Shown: positions 1 to 7,454 of the stretch, one piece after another | Position numbering within the stretch: position 1 is the first letter of the stretch | How the letters are laid out: the number at the start of each line of letters is the position of its first letter | Position numbers and translations under genes: made by a program | The notes under the pieces: generated by a model | The model's input: only the letters and a program-made list of their open reading frames with translations | Databases searched by the model: none | What the model was told of the DNA's origin: nothing | NCBI GenBank assembly: GCA_047972425.1 | Contig: JBKEAR010000008.1 | Coordinates: 1 to 48,994 of the forward strand | Direction of reading: 5' to 3' | Origin: JBKEAR01 sp047972425 | Lineage (GTDB): Bacteria > Pseudomonadota > Alphaproteobacteria > JBKEAR01 | DNA length: 48,994 bases

Positions 1-56
1 GGATGTTTGTTCTCTAACATACAGAATAAAGTTTAGGAAAACCGCTATATTGTAAA

Positions 57-96
57 CATGCTTTCAGCAACCTTTTATTTACATGCTTTCAGCATG
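57..96. repeat. Two inverted copies of the array motif
   Basis: CATGCTTTCAGC occurs at 57-68 and 82-93. It is the reverse complement of the core of the tandem array at 247-414. The second copy continues to 96 and forms a full hairpin, CATGCT, loop TTC, AGCATG. A further copy lies at 3182-3193. The rest of 1-246 is AT-rich, and I see no gene in it. Confidence 0.8.
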
Positions 97-246
97 ATAA
101 TAGTTAAATAAATATAATTATGTTCACTTTTTGTTCTTTACAAAATAGAGTTTTTATGTTAAGGTTTAATCAGAAGAGAAAAATGTAATAGGGGTTGTTA
201 CATGTTATATTTTTATAGTTGCTAAGGGGGATACTCCCCCTGTCAT

Positions 247-414
247 GCTGAAAGCATGCCTATTTAATAGTTGCTGAAAGCATGCCTATTTAATAGTTGC
301 TGAAAGCATGCCTATTTAATAGTTGCTGAAAGCATGCCTATTTAATAGTTGCTGAAAGCATGCCTATTTAATAGTTGCTGAAAGCATGCCTACTTAATAG
401 TTGCTGAAAGCATG
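247..414. repeat. 26-bp direct tandem repeat array, about 6.5 units
   Basis: The core GCTGAAAGCATG starts at 247, 273, 299, 325, 351, 377 and 403, an exact 26-bp period. Each core is followed by a near-identical AT-rich spacer reading CCTATTTAATAGTT; the sixth spacer has one T-to-C change. The last unit is partial. The left edge (TGTCATGCT) and the right edge (AGCATGACA) are complementary, so the array looks like an expansion inside one palindrome with a GAA loop. Spacers do not vary, so this is not CRISPR. No gene overlaps it. Confidence 0.9.
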
Positions 415-430
415 ACAACTAAGCAGCTGG

Positions 431-595
431 CTTGTCTTCGACAAGACAGGGAAAACCCATTGGTTTTCCTATGCTCTATTTTTTACCATCTAGCCGTCAT
501 TATCGGGCTTGACCCGATAATCTATTTTATGGGGCTCTGCCCCTATACCCCGCAACGCAAGCGTTGACCTAAAGGAAAAGCCTATTCGGCTTTTC
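431..595. repeat. Extragenic hairpin cluster, left copy
   Basis: Consecutive short hairpins are visible. They are CTTGTC/GACAAG with loop TTC (431-445), GGAAAACC/GGTTTTCC with loop CATT (450-469), TTATCGGG/CCCGATAA (500-520), GGGGC/GCCCC with loop TCT (531-543), CAACGC/GCGTTG with loop AA (553-566) and GAAAAGCC/GGCTTTTC (575-595). The last three modules reappear in the same order at 3262-3326. No open reading frame of note runs through the stretch. Confidence 0.8.
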
Positions 596-635
596 TATAT
601 TTTAGTTAAAAAGGGAGAAGTTTATACCCAAAGTT

Positions 636-728
636 AAGAGGAAAATTGAGCCTTCAAATAGCTCAAATTTTCCTCTTCTTTCTTTAAAACTTGACACAGT
701 TACTAAAGGGAAAACCCATTGGTTTTCC
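636..728. repeat. Long imperfect hairpin and second GGAAAACC hairpin
   Basis: A 16-nt arm at 636-651 pairs with 661-677, with a single bulged T and a 9-nt loop. A T-rich run follows, so it could end transcription from either side. At 709-728 the GGAAAACC/GGTTTTCC hairpin recurs, preceded by CTAAAG as at 3301-3306. I see nothing else between 596 and 792. Confidence 0.7.
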
Positions 729-792
729 TAGGCTTTATTCTGTGCATGGCTAAGATATCGAATCAAGATAGCATAACTATATTTTACATTAT

Positions 793-1692
793 TTAATACA
801 GGTTTGAAGTCATTCTTTCCCGTAAATTTATAATATCGCTTGCAGGTGGAGCATCAAATAGGCGGCTATATTCTCGGCTAAATTGCGACGGGCTTTGATA
901 ACCACCCTCATAGGCGGCGGTTGCAGCATCGATATTTTGTGTGAGCATCAGCCGGCGGGCTTCGTGCAGGCGTAGCTGTTTTTGATATTGCAAGGGGCTT
1001 AAGTTAGTCATGGGGCGGAACTGCTGATGATATGTCGATACGCCCATATTGGCTTTTTTAGCTAAATCATCAATGCGTAAGGGTTGGGCAAAGTTTGATT
1101 GTAACCAAGATATAGATTGGGTAATTTTTTGGCTTTGTGTACCAAAGGTTGCTAATTTGCGGAGTTTGTTGCCATGTTTGCCAATTAAAAGCCGAAAGAA
1201 GATTTCGCGTTTAATTAAGGGTGCTAAAATGGGGATATTTTCTTTTTCATTAAATAACCCAAGCAAACGCTCGAATGCATCTATTAGCGGTAAAGTCAGC
1301 GTACCTGTTGCCATAGTGCTTTCGGTTGTTTGTGTTGGCGGCATTGGTAATTGAGTATCGGCAATCAGTTGCGAAATTTCGGTATAGTCAAATTTTAAAC
1401 TTAAACCTAAATAGGGGCTTTTTGCGCTTGCTTCTGGAACTTCTGAAATAGCTGGTAAGTGCAACCCCGAAAATAAATAATTTTTGCTATCGTAAATATA
1501 TGTTTTGTCACCCAAATAAACATATTTTTGCCCTTGGGCTATTAAGCAGATACTAGGCTCGTATACACCATTAACTTTTCCCGACGGTTGGGAACGCCGA
1601 AAAACCGATAACCCGGATATTGCGGTTATGCAATAATCTTGATTTTCAGTTAACTGGGCAATTATTTGAGCAATATTTTTAATGGGAATTAT
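793..1692 (-). CDS. AraC-family regulator with an apparent ATA start codon
   Basis: This is a transcriptional regulator with an AraC_N-type N-terminal domain and two C-terminal helix-turn-helix motifs in about the last 100 residues. It is divergent from the aldo-keto reductase gene and probably controls it. The first ordinary initiator in frame is TTG at 1513-1515, which would give only 240 residues. The frame stays open upstream, and its translation contains the family-typical run VYEPSICLIAQGQK just before that point. Continuing to ATA at 1690-1692 gives 299 residues, normal for the family. AGGAG at 1702-1706 sits 9 nt from that ATA, and an in-frame TAA at 1696-1698 closes the frame. No ATG, GTG or TTG lies between. 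Either ATA is used, or an ATG has mutated and the gene is weakened. ATT at 1687-1689 is the other candidate. Confidence 0.8.
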   Translation of the reverse strand: MIPIKNIAQIIAQLTENQDYCITAISGLSVFRRSQPSGKVNGVYEPSICLIAQGQKYVYLGDKTYIYDSKNYLFSGLHLPAISEVPEASAKSPYLGLSLKFDYTEISQLIADTQLPMPPTQTTESTMATGTLTLPLIDAFERLLGLFNEKENIPILAPLIKREIFFRLLIGKHGNKLRKLATFGTQSQKITQSISWLQSNFAQPLRIDDLAKKANMGVSTYHQQFRPMTNLSPLQYQKQLRLHEARRLMLTQNIDAATAAYEGGYQSPSQFSREYSRLFDAPPASDIINLRERMTSNLY

Positions 1693-1863
1693 AGTTTATA
1701 TCTCCTATATTTCGTTGCTATATTATGTTAACGAAATAATAGGTATATATCAAATATTTTGTTAACATAGAGAAATAGGCAATAATTATATAGGATATGG
1801 TTACCGTGTTTTTCTGTTTTAAGTTATCTTTAGATTATACCAAAAACCTAAAGGAGATTTATC
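1693..1863. promoter_or_regulatory. Divergent control region between AraC regulator and aldo-keto reductase
   Basis: The 171-bp gap carries an inverted repeat with 9-nt arms, TATTTCGTT at 1708-1716 and AACGAAATA at 1730-1738. GTTAAC occurs at 1727-1732 and again at 1761-1766. Both GTTAAC copies are followed by a GAAAT, so the region may hold two operator half-sites. The ribosome site for the plus-strand gene is AAAGGAGA, ending just before 1860. Assignment of the repeats to the regulator is inference. Confidence 0.4.
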
Positions 1864-3015
1864 ATGGATAATCAACAAAAACCTCTTTTTAATCGGCGGA
1901 ATTTTTTATTGGCAAGTGCTGCGGGGGCTGCCGTAACAATGCTCCCACAAGCAGGGTTTGCTACACAATCCGCAAGTGAAGATAACGGGCAACAGCCGGT
2001 AAGCATGAATAAACGCAAATTGGGTGCGCTTGAAGTATCGGCGGTAGGCATTGGGGTGCAAAATATGAGCCGCACTTATCAGTCTACAACGCCTTACCGG
2101 CCGGAAATGGTTAATATCATTCGTAAAGCTTACGAAAACGGCATTACATTATTTGATTCGGCCGAGGCTTATGGGCCTTTTGAAGTGGAGCGGATTTTAG
2201 GAGAAGCCGTTGAGCCTTTTAGAGATGATATTGTGATTGCCACTAAATTCGGTTGGAATATTGACCAAGAAACAGGGGTACGCTTACCCGGTTTAAACAG
2301 TAAACCGGAGCATATTAAAATTGTGGTGGAAAATATGCTTAAACGCTTACGTACGGATCGTATTGATTTGTTATATCAGCACAGAGTTGACCCGGAAGTT
2401 CCGATTGAGGATGTTGCGGGTGCCATAAAAGAGCTGATGGATGAGGGTAAAGTATTAAATTGGGGGCTTTCGGAAATGGGATTAGATACTTTACGCCGTG
2501 CCCATGCAGCTTTACCGGTTACGGCGGTGCAAAGTGAATATTCTATGCTTTGGCGGGGGCCGGAAAATGCAACTTTAGCCGTTTGTGAAGAGCTTGGTAT
2601 TGGGTTTGTGCCGTGGAGCCCGTTAGGCGTACAATTTTTAACCGGTTGGATTGATGCCAATACCCGTTTTGTTGAAGGTGATATTCGGGGCATAGAAACA
2701 CGGTTTTCACCCGAAAATTTACCTCATAATTTACAACTTGTAGATTTAATTAAGCAATGGGCAGAGCGTAAAGAGGCTGCACCTGCGCAAATAGCCCTTG
2801 CATGGTTAATGGCTCAGAAACCATGGATTGCACCAATACCCGGTACGACTAATATGGACCATATGAAGCAAAATATCGGGGCAGCAAATATCACGTTCTC
2901 AGCCGATGAAATTACAGAATTGAATGATGCCGTAAGAGCCATTGAAGTTCGGGGTAAACGCTTGCCTGATGCCGTGCAAATATTCTCGGATATTGAAGCC
3001 CCGATGCCGAACTAA
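1864..3015 (+). CDS. Aldo-keto reductase with Tat signal peptide
   Basis: This is an NAD(P)H-dependent oxidoreductase of the aldo-keto reductase superfamily, 383 residues. It starts with a twin-arginine signal (NRRNFLLASAAG near residues 10-21), so it is probably exported folded to the periplasm; most of the family is cytoplasmic. The catalytic tetrad is visible: Asp and Tyr in FDSAEAYG, Lys in IATKFGW and His in YQHRVD. AAAGGAGA precedes the ATG. It is divergent from an AraC-family regulator, a common arrangement for AKR genes. The substrate cannot be read from the sequence. The hairpin-rich stretch downstream may end its transcript. Confidence 0.9.
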   Translation: MDNQQKPLFNRRNFLLASAAGAAVTMLPQAGFATQSASEDNGQQPVSMNKRKLGALEVSAVGIGVQNMSRTYQSTTPYRPEMVNIIRKAYENGITLFDSAEAYGPFEVERILGEAVEPFRDDIVIATKFGWNIDQETGVRLPGLNSKPEHIKIVVENMLKRLRTDRIDLLYQHRVDPEVPIEDVAGAIKELMDEGKVLNWGLSEMGLDTLRRAHAALPVTAVQSEYSMLWRGPENATLAVCEELGIGFVPWSPLGVQFLTGWIDANTRFVEGDIRGIETRFSPENLPHNLQLVDLIKQWAERKEAAPAQIALAWLMAQKPWIAPIPGTTNMDHMKQNIGAANITFSADEITELNDAVRAIEVRGKRLPDAVQIFSDIEAPMPN

Positions 3016-3056
3016 TACGGGCGCTTTGTTATATGCGTTGTTTCAGCTTACTTGTT

Positions 3057-3326
3057 GCTCTGGCTTCGAGCCGGAGCATCATAGGAAAATGAGAGCCAAT
3101 ATAAAGTTGGCATGCAAAGCATGACAGGTCAACGCTTGCGTTGCGGGGGGCTTGCCGAAGGCAAGCCTCCTTATTTACAGGCATGCTTTCAGCAGGAGTC
3201 TGAATGATAGGCCTTTCCTCTAGATTCTGGATTAAATCCAGAATGACGACTTTTTATGTATGGGGCTTTGCCCCTATGCCCCAAAACACTTAGTGTTTAC
3301 CTAAAGGGAAAACCCATTGGTTTTCC
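3057..3326. repeat. Extragenic hairpin cluster, right copy
   Basis: The gene-free stretch 3016-3399 is packed with hairpins. They include GCTC-T-GGCT/AGCC-G-GAGC (3057-3077), GGCTTGCC/GGCAAGCC with loop GAA (3149-3167), ATTCTGGATT/AATCCAGAAT around one A (3224-3244), GGGGC/GCCCC with loop TTT (3262-3274), AAACACT/AGTGTTT around one T (3284-3298) and GGAAAACC/GGTTTTCC (3307-3326). Positions 3129-3148 are an exact reverse complement of 548-567. The array motif CATGCTTTCAGC is at 3182-3193. No gene is seen here. Confidence 0.85.
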
Positions 3327-3399
3327 TAGGCTAATCATCAACGAAGAGTCAATATAGATGTTTGATACAGCGCACGTAAATTCAAGCAGGCGAAGCCTG

Positions 3400-4725
3400 T
3401 TATTTGCCAATGCAGAAATCGGCAAAGATGACATCAAGCAGTTGTTCTACATCCACATGGCCGGTTAGGCGGCCAACAGCACTAAGGGCGCTGCGTAAAT
3501 CCTCGGCTTTAAGTACGGCATCAAAGCCTTCTTCATAGCGGGTGAGGGCATCTAAAGTATCAATCACGCAACGGCGATGGCGCTGGCGGGTGATTAAAAC
3601 ATCATCGCCGCTGGCACAAATTTCTTGCAAATAGGTATGGAGCTGTTCTTGAAAAACATCCATATTTTTGCCAGTTTTAAGGCTAACAAGAAGGGGCTCA
3701 TAATCGCCGATTGGGCTTGTATAGGCATGGCCTAAATCGGCCTTAGTGCGTAAGATGATCACCTTGGAATTGAGTTGGGATAGAATATCGAGGGTTTCGG
3801 CATCGGCGGGTTTTTGGCTATCGAATAGGGCGATAACCAAATTGGCCTCTAAGGCTTTGGATTGCGCGCGTTTTATGCCTTCTATCTCAATTTTATCGGC
3901 TGTTTTGCGTAGGCCGGCGGTATCGGCCAATACCACCGGAAAGCCATGAATATCTAAATGGCGCTCCACAATATCGCGGGTGGTGCCGGCGGTATCGGAA
4001 ACAATGGCGGCTTCCTCGCGGGTGAGATAATTAAGCAGGGAGGATTTGCCGGCATTGGGTGCGCCGATGATGGCAAGTTGCACGCCTTTGCGTAAAACCT
4101 CGCCCCGATGGTGATCGCCCAAATGTTGGAGCATTTGCGTTTTAAGGCTGTGGATACGCTCATTCACTTGGGTATCGAGGTCGGCGGGGATTTCTTCGTC
4201 CGAAAAATCCATATGGGCTTCATACCAAGCCAAAGCTTTAATGAGCTGGTTGCGCCAATCATCATATAATCGGCTGAGCGAACCGCCCAGTTGGTTAAGG
4301 GCTTGCTTGCGCTGATGGCTGGTTTCGGCATGGATAATATCGGCCACAGCTTCGGCTTCGGTTAAGTCCATGCGCCCATTCTCGTAAGCACGGCGGGTGA
4401 ACTCGCCACGCTCGGCAAGGCGTAAACCATCTTGCTCGGCTAAGTAATCTAAAATGCCGTTAAGCACGGCATAACCACCATGAATATGCAGCTCTACCAC
4501 ATCTTCGCCCGTGTAAGATTGCCCTTGGGGGAAGTACACAGCCAAAGCGTCATCGAGCAATGCGTCATTATCATCTTTGAGCCAAGCCCGAATAAGTTGG
4601 CGGGGCGGCCAATTTTGTTTGCCTGATAATTTTTGCAAAATGCTTAAGGATTGCGCGCCCGATAAACGAATAACCGCTATACCCGATTGCCCAACGCCCG
4701 ATGCCCTTGCATAAATTGTATCCAT
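3400..4725 (-). CDS. mnmE: tRNA uridine-5-carboxymethylaminomethyl modification GTPase MnmE
   Basis: MnmE works with MnmG to modify the wobble uridine of certain tRNAs. At 441 residues it has the full family layout: an N-terminal tetrahydrofolate-binding domain (about 1-120), a helical domain, an inserted G domain, and the C-terminal motif FCIGK whose Cys is needed for the reaction. The G domain shows GAPNAGKSS (P-loop), DTAGLR (G3) and TKAD (G4). GGAG precedes the ATG. mnmG, parA and parB, frequent alphaproteobacterial neighbours, are not in this window. A small hairpin (CAGGC/GCCTG, loop TTC) lies just past the stop. The gene follows the histidine kinase gene by 58 nt and may be co-transcribed with it. 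Confidence 0.97.
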   Translation of the reverse strand: MDTIYARASGVGQSGIAVIRLSGAQSLSILQKLSGKQNWPPRQLIRAWLKDDNDALLDDALAVYFPQGQSYTGEDVVELHIHGGYAVLNGILDYLAEQDGLRLAERGEFTRRAYENGRMDLTEAEAVADIIHAETSHQRKQALNQLGGSLSRLYDDWRNQLIKALAWYEAHMDFSDEEIPADLDTQVNERIHSLKTQMLQHLGDHHRGEVLRKGVQLAIIGAPNAGKSSLLNYLTREEAAIVSDTAGTTRDIVERHLDIHGFPVVLADTAGLRKTADKIEIEGIKRAQSKALEANLVIALFDSQKPADAETLDILSQLNSKVIILRTKADLGHAYTSPIGDYEPLLVSLKTGKNMDVFQEQLHTYLQEICASGDDVLITRQRHRRCVIDTLDALTRYEEGFDAVLKAEDLRSALSAVGRLTGHVDVEQLLDVIFADFCIGK

Positions 4726-4783
4726 AATATTCTCCGCTATAATCTGCTTAATTTAAGGGGTTTTGGCCATAATTTCAACTGGT

Positions 4784-6133
4784 TTATAGGGGCAGTAATA
4801 TGCGGGCGCGTAAGCCGCCGGTGGGTGCGGTTTCTAAATAAATATCGCCACCATGGGCGGTAATGATATCGCGTGCGATAGCTAAGCCTAAACCCACGCC
4901 GCCTGTTTTTTCATTGCGCGAGCTATCTACCCGATAGAAGGGGCGAAAAACCAGTTCTTTGTCTTTTTCGTCAATGCCTTTGCCGTAATCATCTACGATA
5001 ATCTCGGCAAAATTATCGTGGATATTATAATCCACAACGGCTTTAGAGCCATATTTTATGGCATTTTCGATAATATTGGTAAGGGCGCGTTTTAAGCTAC
5101 CTTCGCGGCCTTCGATGATAATGGGTTTATAGTCCGATATTGTGGCACGGCCTTCGCCATATTTAATGGAGAGTTGCTCAATAATATTTTGCAAAACACT
5201 CGATAATGAAAATTCGGTGGTTTGCTCGCCATCTTCTCCGCGCACAAAAGCCAGCCATTCGCGCATCATATTTTCCATTTGCGCAATATCATCTTGCATG
5301 GCTGTAACGGCTTCGGTATCGGTGGTATCAAGCATATCGAGCTCTAATTTAATACGGGTAAGCGGTGTGCGCATATCATGAGAGATAGCCGAGAGCATAA
5401 GGGTGCGTTGGTCGATATATCGGTTTAAACGGCGGCGCATAGATAAAAAAGATGCACCCACTTGGCGAACCTCGGTGGCACCATGGGGGCGATAGCCAAT
5501 GATATCGCGCCCCTTACCGTAAGCATCGGCTACCGAAGCCAAATTGCGTAATGCCCGGACCTGATTACGCAAAAAAAGCTCGGCAATGGCCACAAAAAAG
5601 AGGGCGGCAATTAATCCCCAAATAATAACAACAAATGTGGAGCTAGAGAATATTCGGCCTTCATCGAAGGTAACGGTAAGCAGACCTTTGTTTGATGAAA
5701 CTTCGAGATAATAGGTGCGGCCATCGTCATCTCGGCTTAATTGCCATTCGTAAGGCATGGTTTCGATAAGCCTGTTTCGTAAAGCATCGGATGCAAAACC
5801 ACGGACAATATTTTGGTTGGAGAATTGACCTTTGGGGTCAAGACTAAAGGAGAAATCGAAATTTTTACGGCTCAATTGCTGCAGTTCAATAATTCGGTTG
5901 AGGTCATTTGTATTATTAACTTCGGTTAAAACATAACGAACTTCGCCAATTAAATCTTTAGCCAAACGGTTTGATATACGTTGCCAATGGTTATCCCAAA
6001 ATAATACGGCTACAATGATTTGCACAAAAAACATAGGCAAAACCACCATGAGCGTTGCCCGCCCAAAAAGATCTTTAGGGAAAAGGTTTTTTAAAAAGTT
6101 ACCAAAGCGGCCAAATTGTAATTTACGCATCAT
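4784..6133 (-). CDS. EnvZ-like sensor histidine kinase
   Basis: This is a membrane-bound two-component sensor kinase, 449 residues. A first membrane segment lies near residues 27-46 and a second near 166-188, enclosing a periplasmic sensor region of about 120 residues. A HAMP linker follows, then the H-box with phospho-accepting His252 in ISHDMRTPLTR. The N-box NIIENAIKYG and the glycine boxes DDYGKGID and GGVGLGLAIA mark a complete ATPase domain. It starts one base after the response regulator stop, so the two are translationally linked and surely partners. The signal it senses is not evident. Confidence 0.93.
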   Translation of the reverse strand: MMRKLQFGRFGNFLKNLFPKDLFGRATLMVVLPMFFVQIIVAVLFWDNHWQRISNRLAKDLIGEVRYVLTEVNNTNDLNRIIELQQLSRKNFDFSFSLDPKGQFSNQNIVRGFASDALRNRLIETMPYEWQLSRDDDGRTYYLEVSSNKGLLTVTFDEGRIFSSSTFVVIIWGLIAALFFVAIAELFLRNQVRALRNLASVADAYGKGRDIIGYRPHGATEVRQVGASFLSMRRRLNRYIDQRTLMLSAISHDMRTPLTRIKLELDMLDTTDTEAVTAMQDDIAQMENMMREWLAFVRGEDGEQTTEFSLSSVLQNIIEQLSIKYGEGRATISDYKPIIIEGREGSLKRALTNIIENAIKYGSKAVVDYNIHDNFAEIIVDDYGKGIDEKDKELVFRPFYRVDSSRNEKTGGVGLGLAIARDIITAHGGDIYLETAPTGGLRARILLPL

Positions 6134-6134
6134 T

Positions 6135-6827
6135 TTAATCCGGCATTAATTTATAACCCTGACCACGTACGGTTTGTAGCCATTTGGGGTTTTTAGGGTC
6201 GTCATTAATTTTTTTGCGCAAACGGGTTATTAAAACATCTAAACTACGCCCCATATCTTGATTATTGCCCGATAATCCGCTGCGGCTTACAGCTATGCCC
6301 GGTGTGCGGCTTAGCTGGTATAAAACAAATTTTTCGGTTTCGGTTAAATGTAAAATTTCATTCCCTTTGGTGCGTAATTCCCGCCGATTGATATCAAATA
6401 TCAAATCCCCCATGGAGACAATCGGGTTATCTTGCTCTTCGAGTATGGGGTTATTTTGGCGTTTCAGAATATTTTTTATACGCAATAAAAGCTCGCGGGT
6501 TTCAAAAGGTTTGGTTAAATAATCATCGGCACCGGTTTCTAGGCCATTAATGCGATCTTCGGGGCTATCCATGGCGGTAAGCATTAATATGGGTAAGGGG
6601 CGATGCTGATGAAGCCACTGGGCAAATTCAATACCAGTTTCACCGGGCATCATGAGATCTAAAATCATTAAGTCAACATCAAAGCTTGTTAAAAGCGTGC
6701 GGGCTTGGGCAGCATTTTCGGCCTCAATGGCAAAATAGCCGGAGCGATTTAAAAATCGTTTTAACAGATTGCGCAAACGATAATCATCATCCACCACCAT
6801 TATCTGATGCTCAAATTGCTCAGTCAT
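6135..6827 (-). CDS. OmpR/PetR-family response regulator
   Basis: This is a two-component response regulator, 230 residues. The receiver domain shows the acidic pair in VVDDD, phospho-accepting Asp57 in LDLMMPG, Thr84 and Lys106 in TKPF. The C-terminal third is a winged-helix DNA-binding domain ending in RGQGYKL. Its start overlaps the end of the upstream MarR gene by 8 nt, and the kinase gene follows after one base. A MarR gene followed by an OmpR-type regulator next to ilvE is a known alphaproteobacterial order (petP-petR in Rhodobacter). PetR is therefore the best name, but orthology is inferred from order. Confidence 0.93.
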   Translation of the reverse strand: MTEQFEHQIMVVDDDYRLRNLLKRFLNRSGYFAIEAENAAQARTLLTSFDVDLMILDLMMPGETGIEFAQWLHQHRPLPILMLTAMDSPEDRINGLETGADDYLTKPFETRELLLRIKNILKRQNNPILEEQDNPIVSMGDLIFDINRRELRTKGNEILHLTETEKFVLYQLSRTPGIAVSRSGLSGNNQDMGRSLDVLITRLRKKINDDPKNPKWLQTVRGQGYKLMPD

Positions 6828-7308
6828 TATATCCGCTTACCCTTTGTTTATCGGCTTCTTCCATCATTTCAAATGCAAGCTTTTTAAAGCCGTCTACGGC
6901 TTCGGCACCACCGCTTTTACAGGCGGTGCGTAAAATTTCTATTTGTATGGCGGTGAGTTCTTTTTCGAGCTTTTGCCCTTTAGATGTTAACCATAATAGC
7001 CGTTTGCGCGCATCATTTTTATCGGTTCTGCGTTCAATATAACCTTCTTTTTCTAGCTGATTAAGCACGCGCGATAACGATTGTTTGGTGATTTTGAGCA
7101 AAGATAATAATTCACTAACCGAGATATTCGGATTCGCACCGACAAAATATATAATCCGATGATGCGCACGCCCCAAACCAATCTCGGCCAATTTATCATC
7201 GGCCTGTTTTGTAAACTTTTGATAAGAAAAGAAAAATATCTCCATTAGCTGCTTTAAATTCTCATCATGCAGATATAAATTTTTTTGCCAATAGGGTGTT
7301 TTATGCAT
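6820..7308 (-). CDS. MarR-family transcriptional regulator (PetP-like)
   Basis: This is a winged-helix MarR-family regulator, 162 residues. The helix-turn-helix and wing lie near residues 60-115 (SVSELLSLLKITKQSLSRV, then RRTDKNDARKRLLWLT, the typical MarR wing). It is the first gene of the minus-strand run marR, response regulator, histidine kinase, and its end overlaps the regulator start. GAGG precedes the ATG. It is divergent from the aminotransferase gene across an AT-rich gap with direct repeats that could be its binding site. By order it matches PetP of the petPR pair; the ligand is unknown. Confidence 0.9.
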   Translation of the reverse strand: MHKTPYWQKNLYLHDENLKQLMEIFFFSYQKFTKQADDKLAEIGLGRAHHRIIYFVGANPNISVSELLSLLKITKQSLSRVLNQLEKEGYIERRTDKNDARKRLLWLTSKGQKLEKELTAIQIEILRTACKSGGAEAVDGFKKLAFEMMEEADKQRVSGYND

Positions 7309-7454
7309 TTATTCCTCTTCCATATCGAAAAATAGGTCAGTAATATTGACATATTTATTTAATTTTATTAATTTAATTTTATTAATAATTAATTACTAAT
7401 TTGGGCTATAATATGGTTTATGGTCAAGTTTTAATTCTATTTGAGGAGATATTT
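7309..7454. promoter_or_regulatory. AT-rich divergent promoter region with direct repeats
   Basis: AATTTTATTAAT occurs twice, at 7361-7372 and 7375-7386, followed by the palindrome ATTAATAATTAAT (7381-7393). TATAAT at 7407-7412 could be the -10 box for the aminotransferase gene; no strong -35 is seen. TTGACA at 7346-7351 is another candidate -35. Binding by the neighbouring MarR protein is inference. Confidence 0.4.

Noticed and set aside
247..414. Possible CRISPR array
   Set aside because: Repeat and spacer are both nearly invariant and the period is 26 bp, so this is a simple tandem repeat. No cas gene is in the window.
793..1515. AraC regulator as a 240-residue protein starting at TTG 1513
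   Set aside because: It would lack the first 59 residues of a domain whose sequence is intact upstream, and there is no ribosome site before the TTG.
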